DNA of 64,000 nt from Dokdonella_A sp046347015 (GCA_046347015.1 JAXMHA010000014.1:9504-73503); one strand, 5' to 3'. Positions 35,042 to 44,836 are shown, counted from the first letter of the stretch. Program-made: numbers and translations. The notes: generated from the sequence alone by a model not told the origin.

Positions 35042-36334
35042 ATGGACACGGCTGCCCTCCCCGCCGCGGACGAGACCCGGGTCGCCGTCATCGGCCTCGG
35101 TTACGTCGGCTTGCCCCTCGCGGTCGGTTTCGGCCGGCAGCTGCCGACGCTCGGCTTCGACATCAACACCGCGCGTGTCGCCGAACTTGCCAGGCATCGC
35201 GACCACACGCTCGAAGTGTCGGCCGGGGAGTTGGCGAGTTCCCGCCACTTGTCGCTGAGCGCCGAGCCGGGCGATTTGCGACTGTGCAACGTGTTCATCG
35301 TGACGGTCCCGACGCCGATCGACGATGCCAAGCGCCCGGACCTCTCGCCCCTCGAGGCGGCCAGCCGCACGGTCGGCCGCGCGATCGGCCACGGTGGCGT
35401 CGTCGTGTTCGAATCGACGGTGTATCCGGGCGCTACCGAAGAGGTGTGCGTGCCGATCATCGAACGCGAATCCGGTCTCAAGTACAACGTCGACTTTTAC
35501 GCCGGCTACAGCCCGGAACGCATCAATCCCGGCGACAAGGCGCACCGGCTCGAAACGATCCTCAAGGTCACCTCCGGATCGACTCCCGAGGTCGCCGAAT
35601 TCGTCGATCGCCTGTATCGCCGCGTCGTGACGGCGGGCACCCACAAGGCCTCGAGCATCCGCGTCGCGGAAGCCGCCAAGGTCATCGAGAACACGCAGCG
35701 CGACCTCAACATCGCGCTGATCAACGAGCTGGCCCTGATTTTCCATCGTCTCGGCATCGACACCGGCGAAGTGCTGGCCGCCGCCGGCACCAAGTGGAAC
35801 TTCCTGCCGTTCAAGCCCGGGCTGGTCGGCGGGCACTGCATCGGCGTCGATCCGTATTACCTCACGCACAAGGCGCAGCAGATCGGTTACCACCCGGAGG
35901 TGATCCTGTCCGGGCGGCGCATCAACGACGGCATGGGCCGGCACGTGGCCGAGCGCGTCATCAAGCTGATGCTGCAGCGGCGCATCCACGTGGCCGGCGC
36001 GAAGATCCTCGTGCTCGGCCTCGCGTTCAAGGAAAACTGCCCGGATCTGCGCAATACGCGCGTGATCGACGTGATCGACGAGTTCCGAAGCTGCCACGCG
36101 GACGTCGATGTCTTCGATCCGTGGGTCGACGCCGGAGAAGCCCGCCACGAGTACGGACTCGACCTGATCGACAATCCCGCGCAGGGCCACTACGACGCGA
36201 TCATTCTCGCCGTCGCGCACCGGCAGTTCGTGGAACTCGGAGCGGCCGGCATTCGCGCGCTCGGCAAGCCCGGCGCCATCCTGTTCGACGTGAAGCACGC
36301 GCTGTCACGCGACGACGCCGATGATCGCCTCTGA
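35042..36334 (+). CDS. UDP-N-acetylhexosamine 6-dehydrogenase (TviB/WbpA-like)
   Basis: A 430-residue nucleotide-sugar dehydrogenase. NAD-binding GLGYVGLPLAVGF lies near residue 19, VPTPIDDAKRPDL and FESTVYPGATEEVC in the N-terminal half, and the catalytic Cys266 in GGHCIGVDPYYLTHKAQ. This pattern fits TviB/WbpO-type enzymes that oxidise UDP-GlcNAc or UDP-GalNAc to uronic acids more than UDP-glucose dehydrogenases. It opens the exopolysaccharide block and would supply an acidic sugar. Confidence 0.88.
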   Translation: MDTAALPAADETRVAVIGLGYVGLPLAVGFGRQLPTLGFDINTARVAELARHRDHTLEVSAGELASSRHLSLSAEPGDLRLCNVFIVTVPTPIDDAKRPDLSPLEAASRTVGRAIGHGGVVVFESTVYPGATEEVCVPIIERESGLKYNVDFYAGYSPERINPGDKAHRLETILKVTSGSTPEVAEFVDRLYRRVVTAGTHKASSIRVAEAAKVIENTQRDLNIALINELALIFHRLGIDTGEVLAAAGTKWNFLPFKPGLVGGHCIGVDPYYLTHKAQQIGYHPEVILSGRRINDGMGRHVAERVIKLMLQRRIHVAGAKILVLGLAFKENCPDLRNTRVIDVIDEFRSCHADVDVFDPWVDAGEARHEYGLDLIDNPAQGHYDAIILAVAHRQFVELGAAGIRALGKPGAILFDVKHALSRDDADDRL

Positions 36335-36353
36335 CCACAATCCACATCGACCG

Positions 36354-37400
36354 ATGCGCGTCCTCGTCACCGGCAGCGCCGGCTTCATCGGTGCGGCGCT
36401 GACGCAGCGCCTGCTGGCGCGGGGCGACCAGGTCCTCGGCCTCGACAACCTCAACGACTACTACGACGTCAAGCTGAAGGAAGCGCGACTCGACCGGCTG
36501 CGGCCCCAATCGGGGTTCGAGTTCGTGCGGGCCAGCGTGGAGGACCGCGCCGCCGTCGAGGCGGCGTTCACGGCCTTCAGGCCCGAACGCGTCGTCCACC
36601 TGGCCGCACAGGCGGGGGTCCGCTACTCGCTCGAGAACCCTCACGCGTACGTCGAAGCGAATCTGGTGGGCTTCATCAACATCCTCGACGCCAGCCGGCA
36701 CGGCCGCGTCGAACATCTCGTGTACGCGTCGTCGAGCTCGGTCTACGGCGCCAACCGGAAGCTGCCATTCTCGGTCCATGATCCCGTCGACCATCCGGTG
36801 AGCCTGTATGCTGCGACGAAGAAGGCCAACGAGCTGATGGCGCATACGTACAGCCACCTGTATCGCCTGCCCACCACGGGCCTCCGGTTCTTCACCGTGT
36901 ACGGCCCGTGGGGCCGCCCGGACATGGCGCTGTTCCTGTTCACGCGCAAGATCCTCGCGGGCGAACCGATCGACGTATTCAATTTTGGTCATCACTCGCG
37001 TGATTTCACGTATATAGACGACATCGTGGAAGGTGTCGTCAGAACGCTGGACAGGATTCCAGGGCCGGACCCGGGCTTCGACGCACTGCGTCCCTCCCCG
37101 GCCTCCTCGGACGCGCCATACCGGGTCTACAACATCGGGCAGCATCGGCCCGTTCCGCTTTCGCGCTACATCGAAGTCCTCGAGGACGACCTCGGGATCA
37201 AGGCGGAGCGGCGGTTGCTTCCTTTGCAGCCAGGGGACGTTCCGGACACGGCGGCGGACGTCACCGAGCTGGAACGCGACACCGGCTACCGTCCGGCAAC
37301 GCCAATCGAAGTCGGAGTCCGCCGCTTCGTCGACTGGTATCGGGAGTACTACCGGATCGCTCCTGCGGCGGGCTCGCCGGCTGCGCATCTGGTCGAGTAA
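36354..37400 (+). CDS. NAD-dependent epimerase (UDP-glucuronate 4-epimerase-like)
   Basis: A 348-residue extended SDR. The N terminus MRVLVTGSAGFIGAAL binds NAD, and Tyr152-x3-Lys156 in YAATKKANE is the catalytic pair. GLDNLNDYYDVKLKEARLDR and FFTVYGPWGRPDMALFLFT are typical of CapI/UDP-GlcA 4-epimerases. Partnered with the upstream dehydrogenase it would produce a UDP-HexNAcA or UDP-GalA donor. A start at 36321 would overlap the upstream gene by 14 bp. Confidence 0.85.
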   Translation: MRVLVTGSAGFIGAALTQRLLARGDQVLGLDNLNDYYDVKLKEARLDRLRPQSGFEFVRASVEDRAAVEAAFTAFRPERVVHLAAQAGVRYSLENPHAYVEANLVGFINILDASRHGRVEHLVYASSSSVYGANRKLPFSVHDPVDHPVSLYAATKKANELMAHTYSHLYRLPTTGLRFFTVYGPWGRPDMALFLFTRKILAGEPIDVFNFGHHSRDFTYIDDIVEGVVRTLDRIPGPDPGFDALRPSPASSDAPYRVYNIGQHRPVPLSRYIEVLEDDLGIKAERRLLPLQPGDVPDTAADVTELERDTGYRPATPIEVGVRRFVDWYREYYRIAPAAGSPAAHLVE

Positions 37401-37437
37401 ATTGCTTTCAAATCAGCATGTTGTAGACGGATTGGCG

Positions 37438-37466
37438 TTGGCGTCGCGGGCGAAGGCGGGTAAAAA
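37438..37466 (+). promoter_or_regulatory. Candidate promoter of the polysaccharide export genes
   Basis: TTGGCG (37438-37443) and TAAAAA (37461-37466) are separated by 17 bp, each matching 4 of 6 consensus positions. It lies in the 109-bp gap before the Wza-like gene, so export genes may be transcribed separately from the sugar genes. Confidence 0.35.
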
Positions 37467-37509
37467 ATGTGATACGGTTCGCACTTCTGGCGGGGATGGG
37501 AGATCGCAT

Positions 37510-38130
37510 ATGAAATTCCTTGGTCGTTGCGTGGCTTGCGTGCTGGTCGCGTTGTTGGCTGCGTGTGCATCGACGGCAATCACCACGGCGCCACCGCCGG
37601 TGAGCCCGAGCGCTCCCGCGGTCAGCGTCTACCACATCGGCGTCGATGACATGCTGCAGGTCTCGGTCTGGCACAACCCGGATCTCAGCGTCACGGTTCC
37701 CGTGCGGCCGGACGGCAAGATCTCCGTGCCGTTGGCCGGGGACATCGAGGCCGGAGGCAAGACTCCCCCCGAGGTTGCGGCCGAGATCAAGGACAAGCTC
37801 GCGTCGTACATCCGGGACCCGCAGGTCACGGTCATCCTGACCGAGCTGCGCAGCCACGAATACCTGTCACGCGTGCGCGTGACGGGGGCCGTACGCCAGC
37901 CGATCTCGGTGCCCTACCGACAGGGAATGACGGTTCTTGACGCGATCCTCGCCGCCGGTGGCACGACCGAGTTCGCCGCACCCGATCGGACCGAGCTCTA
38001 TCGCAAGCAGGGCGACGGCACCAAGGCCTACGCAGTCCGTTTGGATCAAATCTTGCAGAAAGGTGATCTGGCGACGAACTACGCGGTCCACCCCGGTGAT
38101 GTCATCACCGTACCCGAACGCGTGTTCTGA
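37510..38130 (+). CDS. Polysaccharide export lipoprotein (Wza/EpsE-like)
   Basis: A 206-residue outer-membrane lipoprotein with a lipobox LLAACAS (Cys at residue 19). It has the poly_export domain (YHIGVDDMLQVSVWHNPDLS, VRPDGKISVPLAGDIEAGG) and an SLBB domain (VTGAVRQPISVPYRQGMTVL). It is shorter than E. coli Wza (about 380), as in XrtA-type EPS systems. It would form the outer-membrane exit pore. A GGGAG ribosome-binding site precedes the ATG. Confidence 0.92.
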   Translation: MKFLGRCVACVLVALLAACASTAITTAPPPVSPSAPAVSVYHIGVDDMLQVSVWHNPDLSVTVPVRPDGKISVPLAGDIEAGGKTPPEVAAEIKDKLASYIRDPQVTVILTELRSHEYLSRVRVTGAVRQPISVPYRQGMTVLDAILAAGGTTEFAAPDRTELYRKQGDGTKAYAVRLDQILQKGDLATNYAVHPGDVITVPERVF

Positions 38131-38155
38131 GCGACCCTGACGAGTAACGGCGGCA

Positions 38156-39700
38156 ATGGCGACGGGAAGTGATCTCCTTCCACTGGCGGAACTGGCTCCG
38201 GTCATGCTCGAGGAGGGCCGGAAGCGGCTGCCCTGGCTGACCCTGCTGTTTGCGGGAATCGCCCTGCTCGCATTGGGGATCGGATTGGTTTGGCCGAAGC
38301 GGTACGTCGCTTCGACGACGATCCTCGTACAGGAAAACGACATCATCAAGCCGCTGCTCGAAGGGCGCGCGGTCCCGACCGGTGTTGCCGACCGGGCCTC
38401 GATCGCGCGCGAGGTGATCTTCAGCCGCAAGATCATGCAAGGCATCCTCGAAGCCGGCGGCTGGATGGCCAGCCACCCGACGGCCGTCCAGCAGGACAAG
38501 CTGATCGACGAGATCCGCAGTGATACGTCGGTGCGGGCGCCGCGCCCGAACCTGATCGAAATCTCGTATGGCGATTTCGACCCCGAGCGGGCCTACCAGG
38601 TCACCAAGAAGTTCGCGGAAATGTTCATGCAGGAAAGCCTCGCGGCGAAGGAGCGTGAAAGCCGGGATGCGTTCCAGTTCATCAGCGACCAGGTCGAGGA
38701 GTACAAGAAGAAACTTTCCCAGTCGGAAGATGCCCTGAAGGCCTACCGGACGACCCACCCGGATGCCCAGCCCGGTGCCGATGCGGCGGTCAGCTCGAGC
38801 ATCAGCGGACTCGGCACGCAGATTGAACAGGCGCGGCTGTCGCTGGCCGAACAGCGCTCGAAGGCGGCGTCGCTCAAGGCGCAGCTCGCAGGCGAGTCCG
38901 AAATCACTGCCGTGCAGACCCGGCAGGGCATGATCCGGGCCCAGCTCGCCGACCTGCAAGCGCAGCTCGACAAACTGCTGCTGACGTATACCGACCAGTA
39001 CCCGGACGTCATCCGGACCCGGCATCAGATCCAGGACCTGCGCAACGAACTCACCTCGATCGACACCAAGGCGGCCGCCGCCAAGACCGCCGGTACGGCG
39101 CTGCCGGTCGACGGCTCGGTGGAGATCAACCCGATGTACCAGCAGTTGCGCACGCAGCTCAGCGCCACCGAAGGTGACATCGCCGCGACCGAGTCGAGGC
39201 TTGGAACGAGCCAGGCGATGCTGAAGGACGCACAGGCACGGGGCCAGCGCGTATCGGCATCCGACAGCGAGATCGCGGAACTGACCCGCGACTACGAGGT
39301 CAACCGCGACATCTACCAGGACATGTTGAAGCGGAGGGAGAACGCGCGCGTTTCGATGAACCTGGATCAGGAGAAGCGCGGCCTCACGTTCCGCATCCAG
39401 AATCCGGCCGCCCTGCCGCTGGTTCCGTCCGGCTTGCGTCTCCTCCATTTTGCATTCGGCGGTTTCCTGCTGGCACTCGCCATCCCGATCGGGCTGTTGT
39501 TCTCGATTGGCCGGTTCGACCCGCGCATCCGCTCGGTACCGCAGCTCGAACGCCTCGCCGGGCTGCCCGTGCTCGCCGTGGTGCCGGCATACCACGGCAA
39601 GGCCGATCGGAAGCGCGGCCGGCGCCGCATCGTGACCGCGATCGCCGTGTTCGTTGCCGTGGTGGCGATTTACCTGATCGTCTGGTTCGTACGCAGATAA
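38156..39700 (+). CDS. Polysaccharide chain-length determinant (Wzz/PEP-CTERM ChnLen-like)
   Basis: A 514-residue inner-membrane polysaccharide co-polymerase. Two transmembrane helices (about residues 27-45 and 420-445) plus a third near the C terminus (IVTAIAVFVAVVAIYLIVWF) flank a large periplasmic coiled-coil region. The segment LKRRENARVSMNLDQEKRG is typical of the exosortase-associated chain-length family. Unlike many homologues there is no fused kinase domain; the next gene supplies a kinase-like protein. Confidence 0.9.
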   Translation: MATGSDLLPLAELAPVMLEEGRKRLPWLTLLFAGIALLALGIGLVWPKRYVASTTILVQENDIIKPLLEGRAVPTGVADRASIAREVIFSRKIMQGILEAGGWMASHPTAVQQDKLIDEIRSDTSVRAPRPNLIEISYGDFDPERAYQVTKKFAEMFMQESLAAKERESRDAFQFISDQVEEYKKKLSQSEDALKAYRTTHPDAQPGADAAVSSSISGLGTQIEQARLSLAEQRSKAASLKAQLAGESEITAVQTRQGMIRAQLADLQAQLDKLLLTYTDQYPDVIRTRHQIQDLRNELTSIDTKAAAAKTAGTALPVDGSVEINPMYQQLRTQLSATEGDIAATESRLGTSQAMLKDAQARGQRVSASDSEIAELTRDYEVNRDIYQDMLKRRENARVSMNLDQEKRGLTFRIQNPAALPLVPSGLRLLHFAFGGFLLALAIPIGLLFSIGRFDPRIRSVPQLERLAGLPVLAVVPAYHGKADRKRGRRRIVTAIAVFVAVVAIYLIVWFVRR

Positions 39701-39704
39701 GGAC

Positions 39705-40490
39705 ATGGCCGTGAGCGAACCGAATGCCACGAAGCGCGCCTCCGAGCAGGTCGCGGCCAGCCTCGAATCGACGCACAACAGCATGACCCAACGGCACGGG
39801 GCCAGCCGGTCGCTCGCGCAGCTGACCGAAAGCCGCGCGCTCACGACCCAGCAGCTCGAGAGCCGCCACCTCATCCACGGCGCCACTTCCGTGCGCGCAT
39901 CCACCGACGCATTCCGGGAGATCCGCACGCGCCTGCTCGAACTCGGCGACTCCCAGAACTTCATCACGCTGGTGGCACCCGTCAGCCGCGGCTGCGGCGC
40001 CAGCTATGTCGCGCGCAACCTCGCCGTTGCCTTCGCGTTCGACGAAGCCCGGACCGCGTTGCTGATCGACTGCGACTTCCGCGAGCCGAGCCAGCACACG
40101 GCGTTCGGAGTCGAACCCACCAACGGCGGCCTCATCGACTACATGGACCATCCGTCGGTCGGGATCGACAACATCCTGTACCGGACCGGCATTCCCCGGC
40201 TGCGGCTGATTCCCGCCGGGGGCGCCCGCGAAATGAGCAGCGAGTACTTCACTTCGTTCCGGATGCGCGCGTTGCTCGATTCGTTGCGCTGCCGCTACCC
40301 GGACCGCTATCTTTTCCTCGACGCTCCCGCGGTCACGGAGTCCCCGGACGCGCGTATCGCGGCCGATCTCGCGGACTTCGTGGTGCTGGTGGCGGGTTAC
40401 GGGCGCGATTCACCGAAGATGATCCACAAGGCCGCATCGAACTTTCCGCCGGCGAAACTCGCCGGCGTGGTGTTCGACAAGCTGTCCTGA
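39705..40490 (+). CDS. BY-kinase/ParA-like polysaccharide ATPase with degenerate Walker A
   Basis: A 261-residue CpsD/CapB-like protein. The domain begins near residue 65 (ASTDAFREIRTRLLELGDS), with Walker A-like PVSRGCGASYVARNLA, Walker A' TALLIDCDFREPSQH and Walker B-like YLFLDAPAV. Canonical BY-kinases have GxGKT/S; here GCGAS lacks the Lys, and no C-terminal tyrosine cluster is visible. It may therefore be a non-kinase partner of the Wzz protein. It starts 4 bp after the chain-length gene. Confidence 0.8.
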   Translation: MAVSEPNATKRASEQVAASLESTHNSMTQRHGASRSLAQLTESRALTTQQLESRHLIHGATSVRASTDAFREIRTRLLELGDSQNFITLVAPVSRGCGASYVARNLAVAFAFDEARTALLIDCDFREPSQHTAFGVEPTNGGLIDYMDHPSVGIDNILYRTGIPRLRLIPAGGAREMSSEYFTSFRMRALLDSLRCRYPDRYLFLDAPAVTESPDARIAADLADFVVLVAGYGRDSPKMIHKAASNFPPAKLAGVVFDKLS

Positions 40491-40589
40491 CCAGGAGCAG
40501 AGTGCGCGTCGCCGCACTCGATCCAGCCCGCGGGAAGTCGCGTGGCCGGGGTGCAGTACGACTGCAGCGTTGCAAGGGAGGAATGCCGA

Positions 40590-41921
40590 ATGCGTGTCCG
40601 TCCGTTCCGCTTCACGGTACCGGCTGCCCTGCTCGTGATGCTTGCCCACGCGGCGCTTGCCGCACCGGTCGACTACCGGATCGACATGGGCATCGAGTAC
40701 AACGACAACGTCAACCTGAGTCAGGACGACCCGCTTTCCGCATGGGCCCTCCGTCCGGCGATCGGCTTTGGCTACAGCGAGCACGGTTCGACGATCCAGA
40801 CCGACATCAACGGTCGCGTCGAGCACGATACCTACCTGTCGGGTCCGTTCGCGGACAAGACGTTGAGCCAGTTGACCGGCGTCTTCAACTGGAGCGCGAT
40901 TCCCGAGCGGCTGAACTTTTCGGTCCTCGATACGCTGGCCGTGGCGCCAATCAACGCCCTGCAACCGAACACGCCGGTCAACCAGCAGCAGACCAACGTG
41001 ATTGGGTTCGGGCCGACCCTGCTGTTCCGGATGGGGGCGGGAGCTCGCGGCGAGGCCCAATTGAGCTACATCAACAGCTACGCCAGCAAGACCGACCAAT
41101 ACGACACCAGCCGCATCGCCGCCAACCTGCGCGCGATCCGTGATCTCTCGCAAACCAGCGCCGGATCGCTGAACCTCGAGTACCAGACCGTCGATTTCAC
41201 GCACGAGGACAGTGCGCCGGTACCCAACTACTACCGGTACAGCGCTTTCGCCCGTTACGTGCAGAAACTCGCCAGCGTCGATTTCACCGCCGATGCCGGC
41301 TATTCGTGGCTGAAATGGCGATCGGGAAACGCAACGGACTATTCGGGTGCCTTGCTCGCCGGCAAGGTCGATTGGCGACTCGATCCGGACAACACGCTCG
41401 GGTTCGGCGTTGCTCGGCGTTACTCCGATGCCGCCGAGGGTGCACTGATCACTCCCGGCGCGACCGGAACGCCGCTGCAAAGCATCATCACGATCGGGGA
41501 CGCGACCGTTACCGCCGCTCCCTATCTCGAGCACATGGCGCAGTTGACGTACACCTACACCGGGACGCGCGCGCATTTCAGCGTGTCCCCGCAATTCAGT
41601 GAACTCGACTACCTCAGCATCGGCAACGGAACCCTGCCGGCCTTCGGCGGCAACCAGATCCACCGCCGGTTCATGGCCGACTATTCGTGGCGCTTCACGC
41701 CGGCGACGAGCATTGGCGCGACGGCAATGGGCGACATCGTCAGCTACAACGCCATCGACCGGCGCGATCGCGACACGACCATCGCTGCCTACCTCACCCA
41801 CCTGCTGTCGCCGCACTGGAGCTGGCAAGTCACGTACAGCTGGTACCGGCGCGCCAGCTCGGTTGCCAACCAAAGCGCGACCAACAACATCGTGTACTTC
41901 GGCTTCACGTACACCCGCTGA
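40590..41921 (+). CDS. Outer-membrane beta-barrel protein (PEP-CTERM-associated type)
   Basis: A 443-residue protein with a signal peptide (cleavage near LAAP, about residue 25) and an all-beta, aromatic-rich C-terminal region with repeated amphipathic strands, ending IVYFGFTYTR (terminal aromatic residue pattern of barrels). Such proteins (TIGR03016 family) accompany EPS export genes. It may be the outer-membrane partner of Wza or an autonomous porin. A GGGAGGA ribosome-binding site precedes the ATG. Confidence 0.8.
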   Translation: MRVRPFRFTVPAALLVMLAHAALAAPVDYRIDMGIEYNDNVNLSQDDPLSAWALRPAIGFGYSEHGSTIQTDINGRVEHDTYLSGPFADKTLSQLTGVFNWSAIPERLNFSVLDTLAVAPINALQPNTPVNQQQTNVIGFGPTLLFRMGAGARGEAQLSYINSYASKTDQYDTSRIAANLRAIRDLSQTSAGSLNLEYQTVDFTHEDSAPVPNYYRYSAFARYVQKLASVDFTADAGYSWLKWRSGNATDYSGALLAGKVDWRLDPDNTLGFGVARRYSDAAEGALITPGATGTPLQSIITIGDATVTAAPYLEHMAQLTYTYTGTRAHFSVSPQFSELDYLSIGNGTLPAFGGNQIHRRFMADYSWRFTPATSIGATAMGDIVSYNAIDRRDRDTTIAAYLTHLLSPHWSWQVTYSWYRRASSVANQSATNNIVYFGFTYTR

Positions 41922-41936
41922 CGGACAGACCGGCGG

Positions 41937-42989
41937 ATGATCCTCCTGACCGGCGGCGCGGGTTACATCGGCAGCCACGTTGCGCTCGCGTTGCGCCAGC
42001 GCGGTGAGCCTTGCGTCGTCCTCGACAACCTGTCGACCGGATTCCGGGAGGCCGTGCTCGGTGCACCGCTGGTCGTCGGCGATACCGCCGACGGGGCGCT
42101 GGTGGCCGACACGCTGGCCCGGCACGGCGTCGATGCCGTCATGCACTTCGCGGCCCACACGGTGGTGCCCGAGTCGGTCGCCGACCCGCTGAAGTATTAC
42201 GGCAACAACACGTGCGCGACCCGTAACCTCCTCGCCGCGTGTCGTGATGCCGGCGTGCGCCATTTCGTGTTCTCCTCGACCGCGGCCGTCTACGGGATGC
42301 CCGCCTCCGGCTGTGCGGACGAGGAGACCCCGACAGCGCCGATCAATCCGTACGGCTGGTCCAAGCTGATGAGCGAGCAGATGCTGCGCGACCTCGGCGC
42401 GGCAGCGCCGATGCGGCACGTGATCCTGCGCTATTTCAACGTCGCCGGCTGCGATTCCGGCGGCCGCATCGGACAGGCGACGCCGAATGCCACGCTGCTG
42501 ATCAAGGTGGCGTGCGAGCACGCGTCGGGCAAGCGGCCGGAGCTCGCGATCTTCGGCACCGACTACCCGACGCCGGATGGCACCTGCGTTCGCGACTACA
42601 TCCACGTCGAGGACCTCGCCGATGCGCACCTCCGGGCCCTGGACCACTTGCGCGAAGGTGGTCCGTCGGCCACGTTCAACTGCGGCTACGGACACGGCTA
42701 CAGCGTGCGCGAGGTGATCGACACCGTCGCGAACGTGAGCGGCCAGCGGCTCAACGTGATCGAACGCCCACGCCGCGCCGGCGATCCGCCCGAACTGATC
42801 GCGTGCAGCGAACGCCTGCAGCAAACCCTGGGCTGGCGACCACGGCACGATAACCTGTGGGCCATCGTCGCCAGCGCCTACCGCTGGGAGTTGAAGCTGA
42901 AGGCCGCCGGGGCCGCCGCCCCGGGCGCAGCGTTCGCGCCGCCGGATCGGGTCGTGGCATCATCCCTTGCCCCGCCCGCACAGGGCTGA
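41937..42989 (+). CDS. galE: UDP-glucose 4-epimerase
   Basis: A 350-residue SDR epimerase with GGAGYIGSH at residues 6-14, the Tyr139-x3-Lys143 pair (YGWSK), ILRYFNVAGC and DYIHVEDLADAH. It interconverts UDP-Glc and UDP-Gal (or the GlcNAc forms) for the polymer. It has a longer C-terminal tail than usual (after about residue 325), low in conservation. Confidence 0.92.
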   Translation: MILLTGGAGYIGSHVALALRQRGEPCVVLDNLSTGFREAVLGAPLVVGDTADGALVADTLARHGVDAVMHFAAHTVVPESVADPLKYYGNNTCATRNLLAACRDAGVRHFVFSSTAAVYGMPASGCADEETPTAPINPYGWSKLMSEQMLRDLGAAAPMRHVILRYFNVAGCDSGGRIGQATPNATLLIKVACEHASGKRPELAIFGTDYPTPDGTCVRDYIHVEDLADAHLRALDHLREGGPSATFNCGYGHGYSVREVIDTVANVSGQRLNVIERPRRAGDPPELIACSERLQQTLGWRPRHDNLWAIVASAYRWELKLKAAGAAAPGAAFAPPDRVVASSLAPPAQG

Positions 42990-43032
42990 GCGCACGCCGG
43001 AGCCATCCGGTCCACGCGGACTCCATGATGCA

Positions 43033-44811
43033 ATGAGAATGCACTCCTTGCCTTGCCTTGCCCGATGGCTCGACCGGATCGGATCCGGGATGCGCCCTGC
43101 CCTCCTTGTACTTGCCTTTACGTGTGCCGGCGTCGCCACGGTGTCCGGCCAGGGGGCGGAACCGGCGCGTATCGACAACAACGTCGAGGCCGGCGTCGCC
43201 AGCACGGCCGGGCACGCCAGCGGCCTTGCGCAGGCCGCCGATCCCGCCACCGACGCTGCTGACGCTGCCGCGGAAGCGAAGCACGCGATCGTCGTCCATC
43301 GCAACGTCGGTTCCGGCAACCCCGCCGCGGTGACGCTCGGCATTCCGTTTCCGCCGGGCGTGCTGCGCGATCCGAAGCAGGTTCGCATCCTCGACGCGCG
43401 TGGCACCGAAGTGCCGGCCCACGTCACCACGTCGCTGACGTGGCATTTCAAGGACGGCAGCGTGCGCGCCGTGCGCGTGCAGTTCCACGCGGCCCTCGAC
43501 GGCGACACCGCAACCTACCATTTCGACTACGGCCAGGCCCGCTCGAAGAACGATCCCGGCTGGCCGTATGCCGACGGCCTCGTGGACGGTCCCGATGGCG
43601 TCAAGGTGCCGGCGGTGCTTGCGACGCTCGATCCCGCGTGGATGACCGCGGCGCGGATCACGGGGCCGCAGGTACCGGCAACCGATCCGCCCGGCGCCTA
43701 CGACACGTTCTTCGCGACCCAGTTCCAGTGGGCCCGGCCGATGCCGACGACCCGCGGCGCCGCGTGGCTGTTCGACCGGCCATCGACCCTGTTCGAGGCT
43801 TACGTGCGAACCGGCCGCTACGACTACCTGCAGTCCGCGGTCGAGAGTTACCGCTTCTACATGGCGCACATCAAGCGCAGCGGCCCGAACATGTATCCGT
43901 TCTGCGGTGGCGGCTTCGAGTTCGAAAGCGTCAAGGCCTGCAACGTCAAGTACGTCTATGTCGAACCGATCCTGCTCGCGCTGGGCTTGACCGGCGACGA
44001 CGCCGACCACGACGGCTCGGTGGTGCGCCTCATGGCCGGCTTGTGGGCCTCCGGCGGTTGGGACTACAAGCCCGGTCCCTACACCGATCCCGGCCAGCGA
44101 TTCACCGAGCGCCAGGCGGGGCTCGGGTTGCGTGCAATCGACGCCGCGTATGCGCTGACCGGCGACAAGGATTACCGCGAACAAATCGAGGAGCGCATCG
44201 GTTGGCTGTACGACCACCAGCGCAACAACCCCGACAAGCTCGGTGACGATGGCTCCTGGCGCAGCAGCTGGAACCGGCACGAGGACGACGACTGGAAACC
44301 GGAAACCGATGTGCGTGGCGCATCGCCGTGGATGAGTGTCGATATCGTCGATGCGCTCTGGCACGCGTGGCTGCTGACGTCGGATCCGCGCATTCCGGGG
44401 ATGCTGACCGACTTCGGCCGTTACCTCGAGCGTTACGGCTGGATTCCGCCCGAAGAACTCGCCAAGCCGGGGCAAGGCTGGCGGCACGCCTGTGACGAAC
44501 CCGACGGCATCATCGGCTGGTATTGGTCATCGTCGCATGCGACCCGCGAACAACTGGTCAAGATCCAGAACTCCGAAGGCTGGTACAGCGACGAGCACAA
44601 CGTCGAATTGACCTTGCCGGTCGCGTTGGCCATGTATTTCGAGAAGGATCCCGCGCAACGCGCGTTGTATGACGCCCGTTTGAAGAAGCTTTCGATTTCG
44701 TACGGTCCGAAATGCGCGAAGTCGAGCAGCACGCCGCGCCGCTTCAACTGGAACAACCACGGTGTCGGCGTCGTGCAATGGCTGATCGCGCAGCCGCCGC
44801 ACCAACCGTGA
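43033..44811 (+). CDS. Secreted RIFT-barrel / (alpha,alpha)-barrel polysaccharide lyase-like protein
   Basis: A 592-residue exported protein, signal peptide within the first about 40 residues (MRPALLVLAFTCAGV). Residues about 85-180 resemble the N-terminal RIFT barrel of PcRGLX/YetA-type exo-rhamnogalacturonan lyases (PVTLGIPFPPGVL-like sequence, SLTWHFKDGSVRAV). The rest is helical, with YDYLQSAVESYRFYMAHIKR and LGLRAIDAAYALTGDKDYRE typical of an (alpha/alpha) barrel. It likely cleaves or trims the locus polymer in the periplasm; catalytic residues are not identified. Confidence 0.65.
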   Translation: MRMHSLPCLARWLDRIGSGMRPALLVLAFTCAGVATVSGQGAEPARIDNNVEAGVASTAGHASGLAQAADPATDAADAAAEAKHAIVVHRNVGSGNPAAVTLGIPFPPGVLRDPKQVRILDARGTEVPAHVTTSLTWHFKDGSVRAVRVQFHAALDGDTATYHFDYGQARSKNDPGWPYADGLVDGPDGVKVPAVLATLDPAWMTAARITGPQVPATDPPGAYDTFFATQFQWARPMPTTRGAAWLFDRPSTLFEAYVRTGRYDYLQSAVESYRFYMAHIKRSGPNMYPFCGGGFEFESVKACNVKYVYVEPILLALGLTGDDADHDGSVVRLMAGLWASGGWDYKPGPYTDPGQRFTERQAGLGLRAIDAAYALTGDKDYREQIEERIGWLYDHQRNNPDKLGDDGSWRSSWNRHEDDDWKPETDVRGASPWMSVDIVDALWHAWLLTSDPRIPGMLTDFGRYLERYGWIPPEELAKPGQGWRHACDEPDGIIGWYWSSSHATREQLVKIQNSEGWYSDEHNVELTLPVALAMYFEKDPAQRALYDARLKKLSISYGPKCAKSSSTPRRFNWNNHGVGVVQWLIAQPPHQP

Positions 44812-44836
44812 GCTCCGCGCCACCGGCGCGGACACG

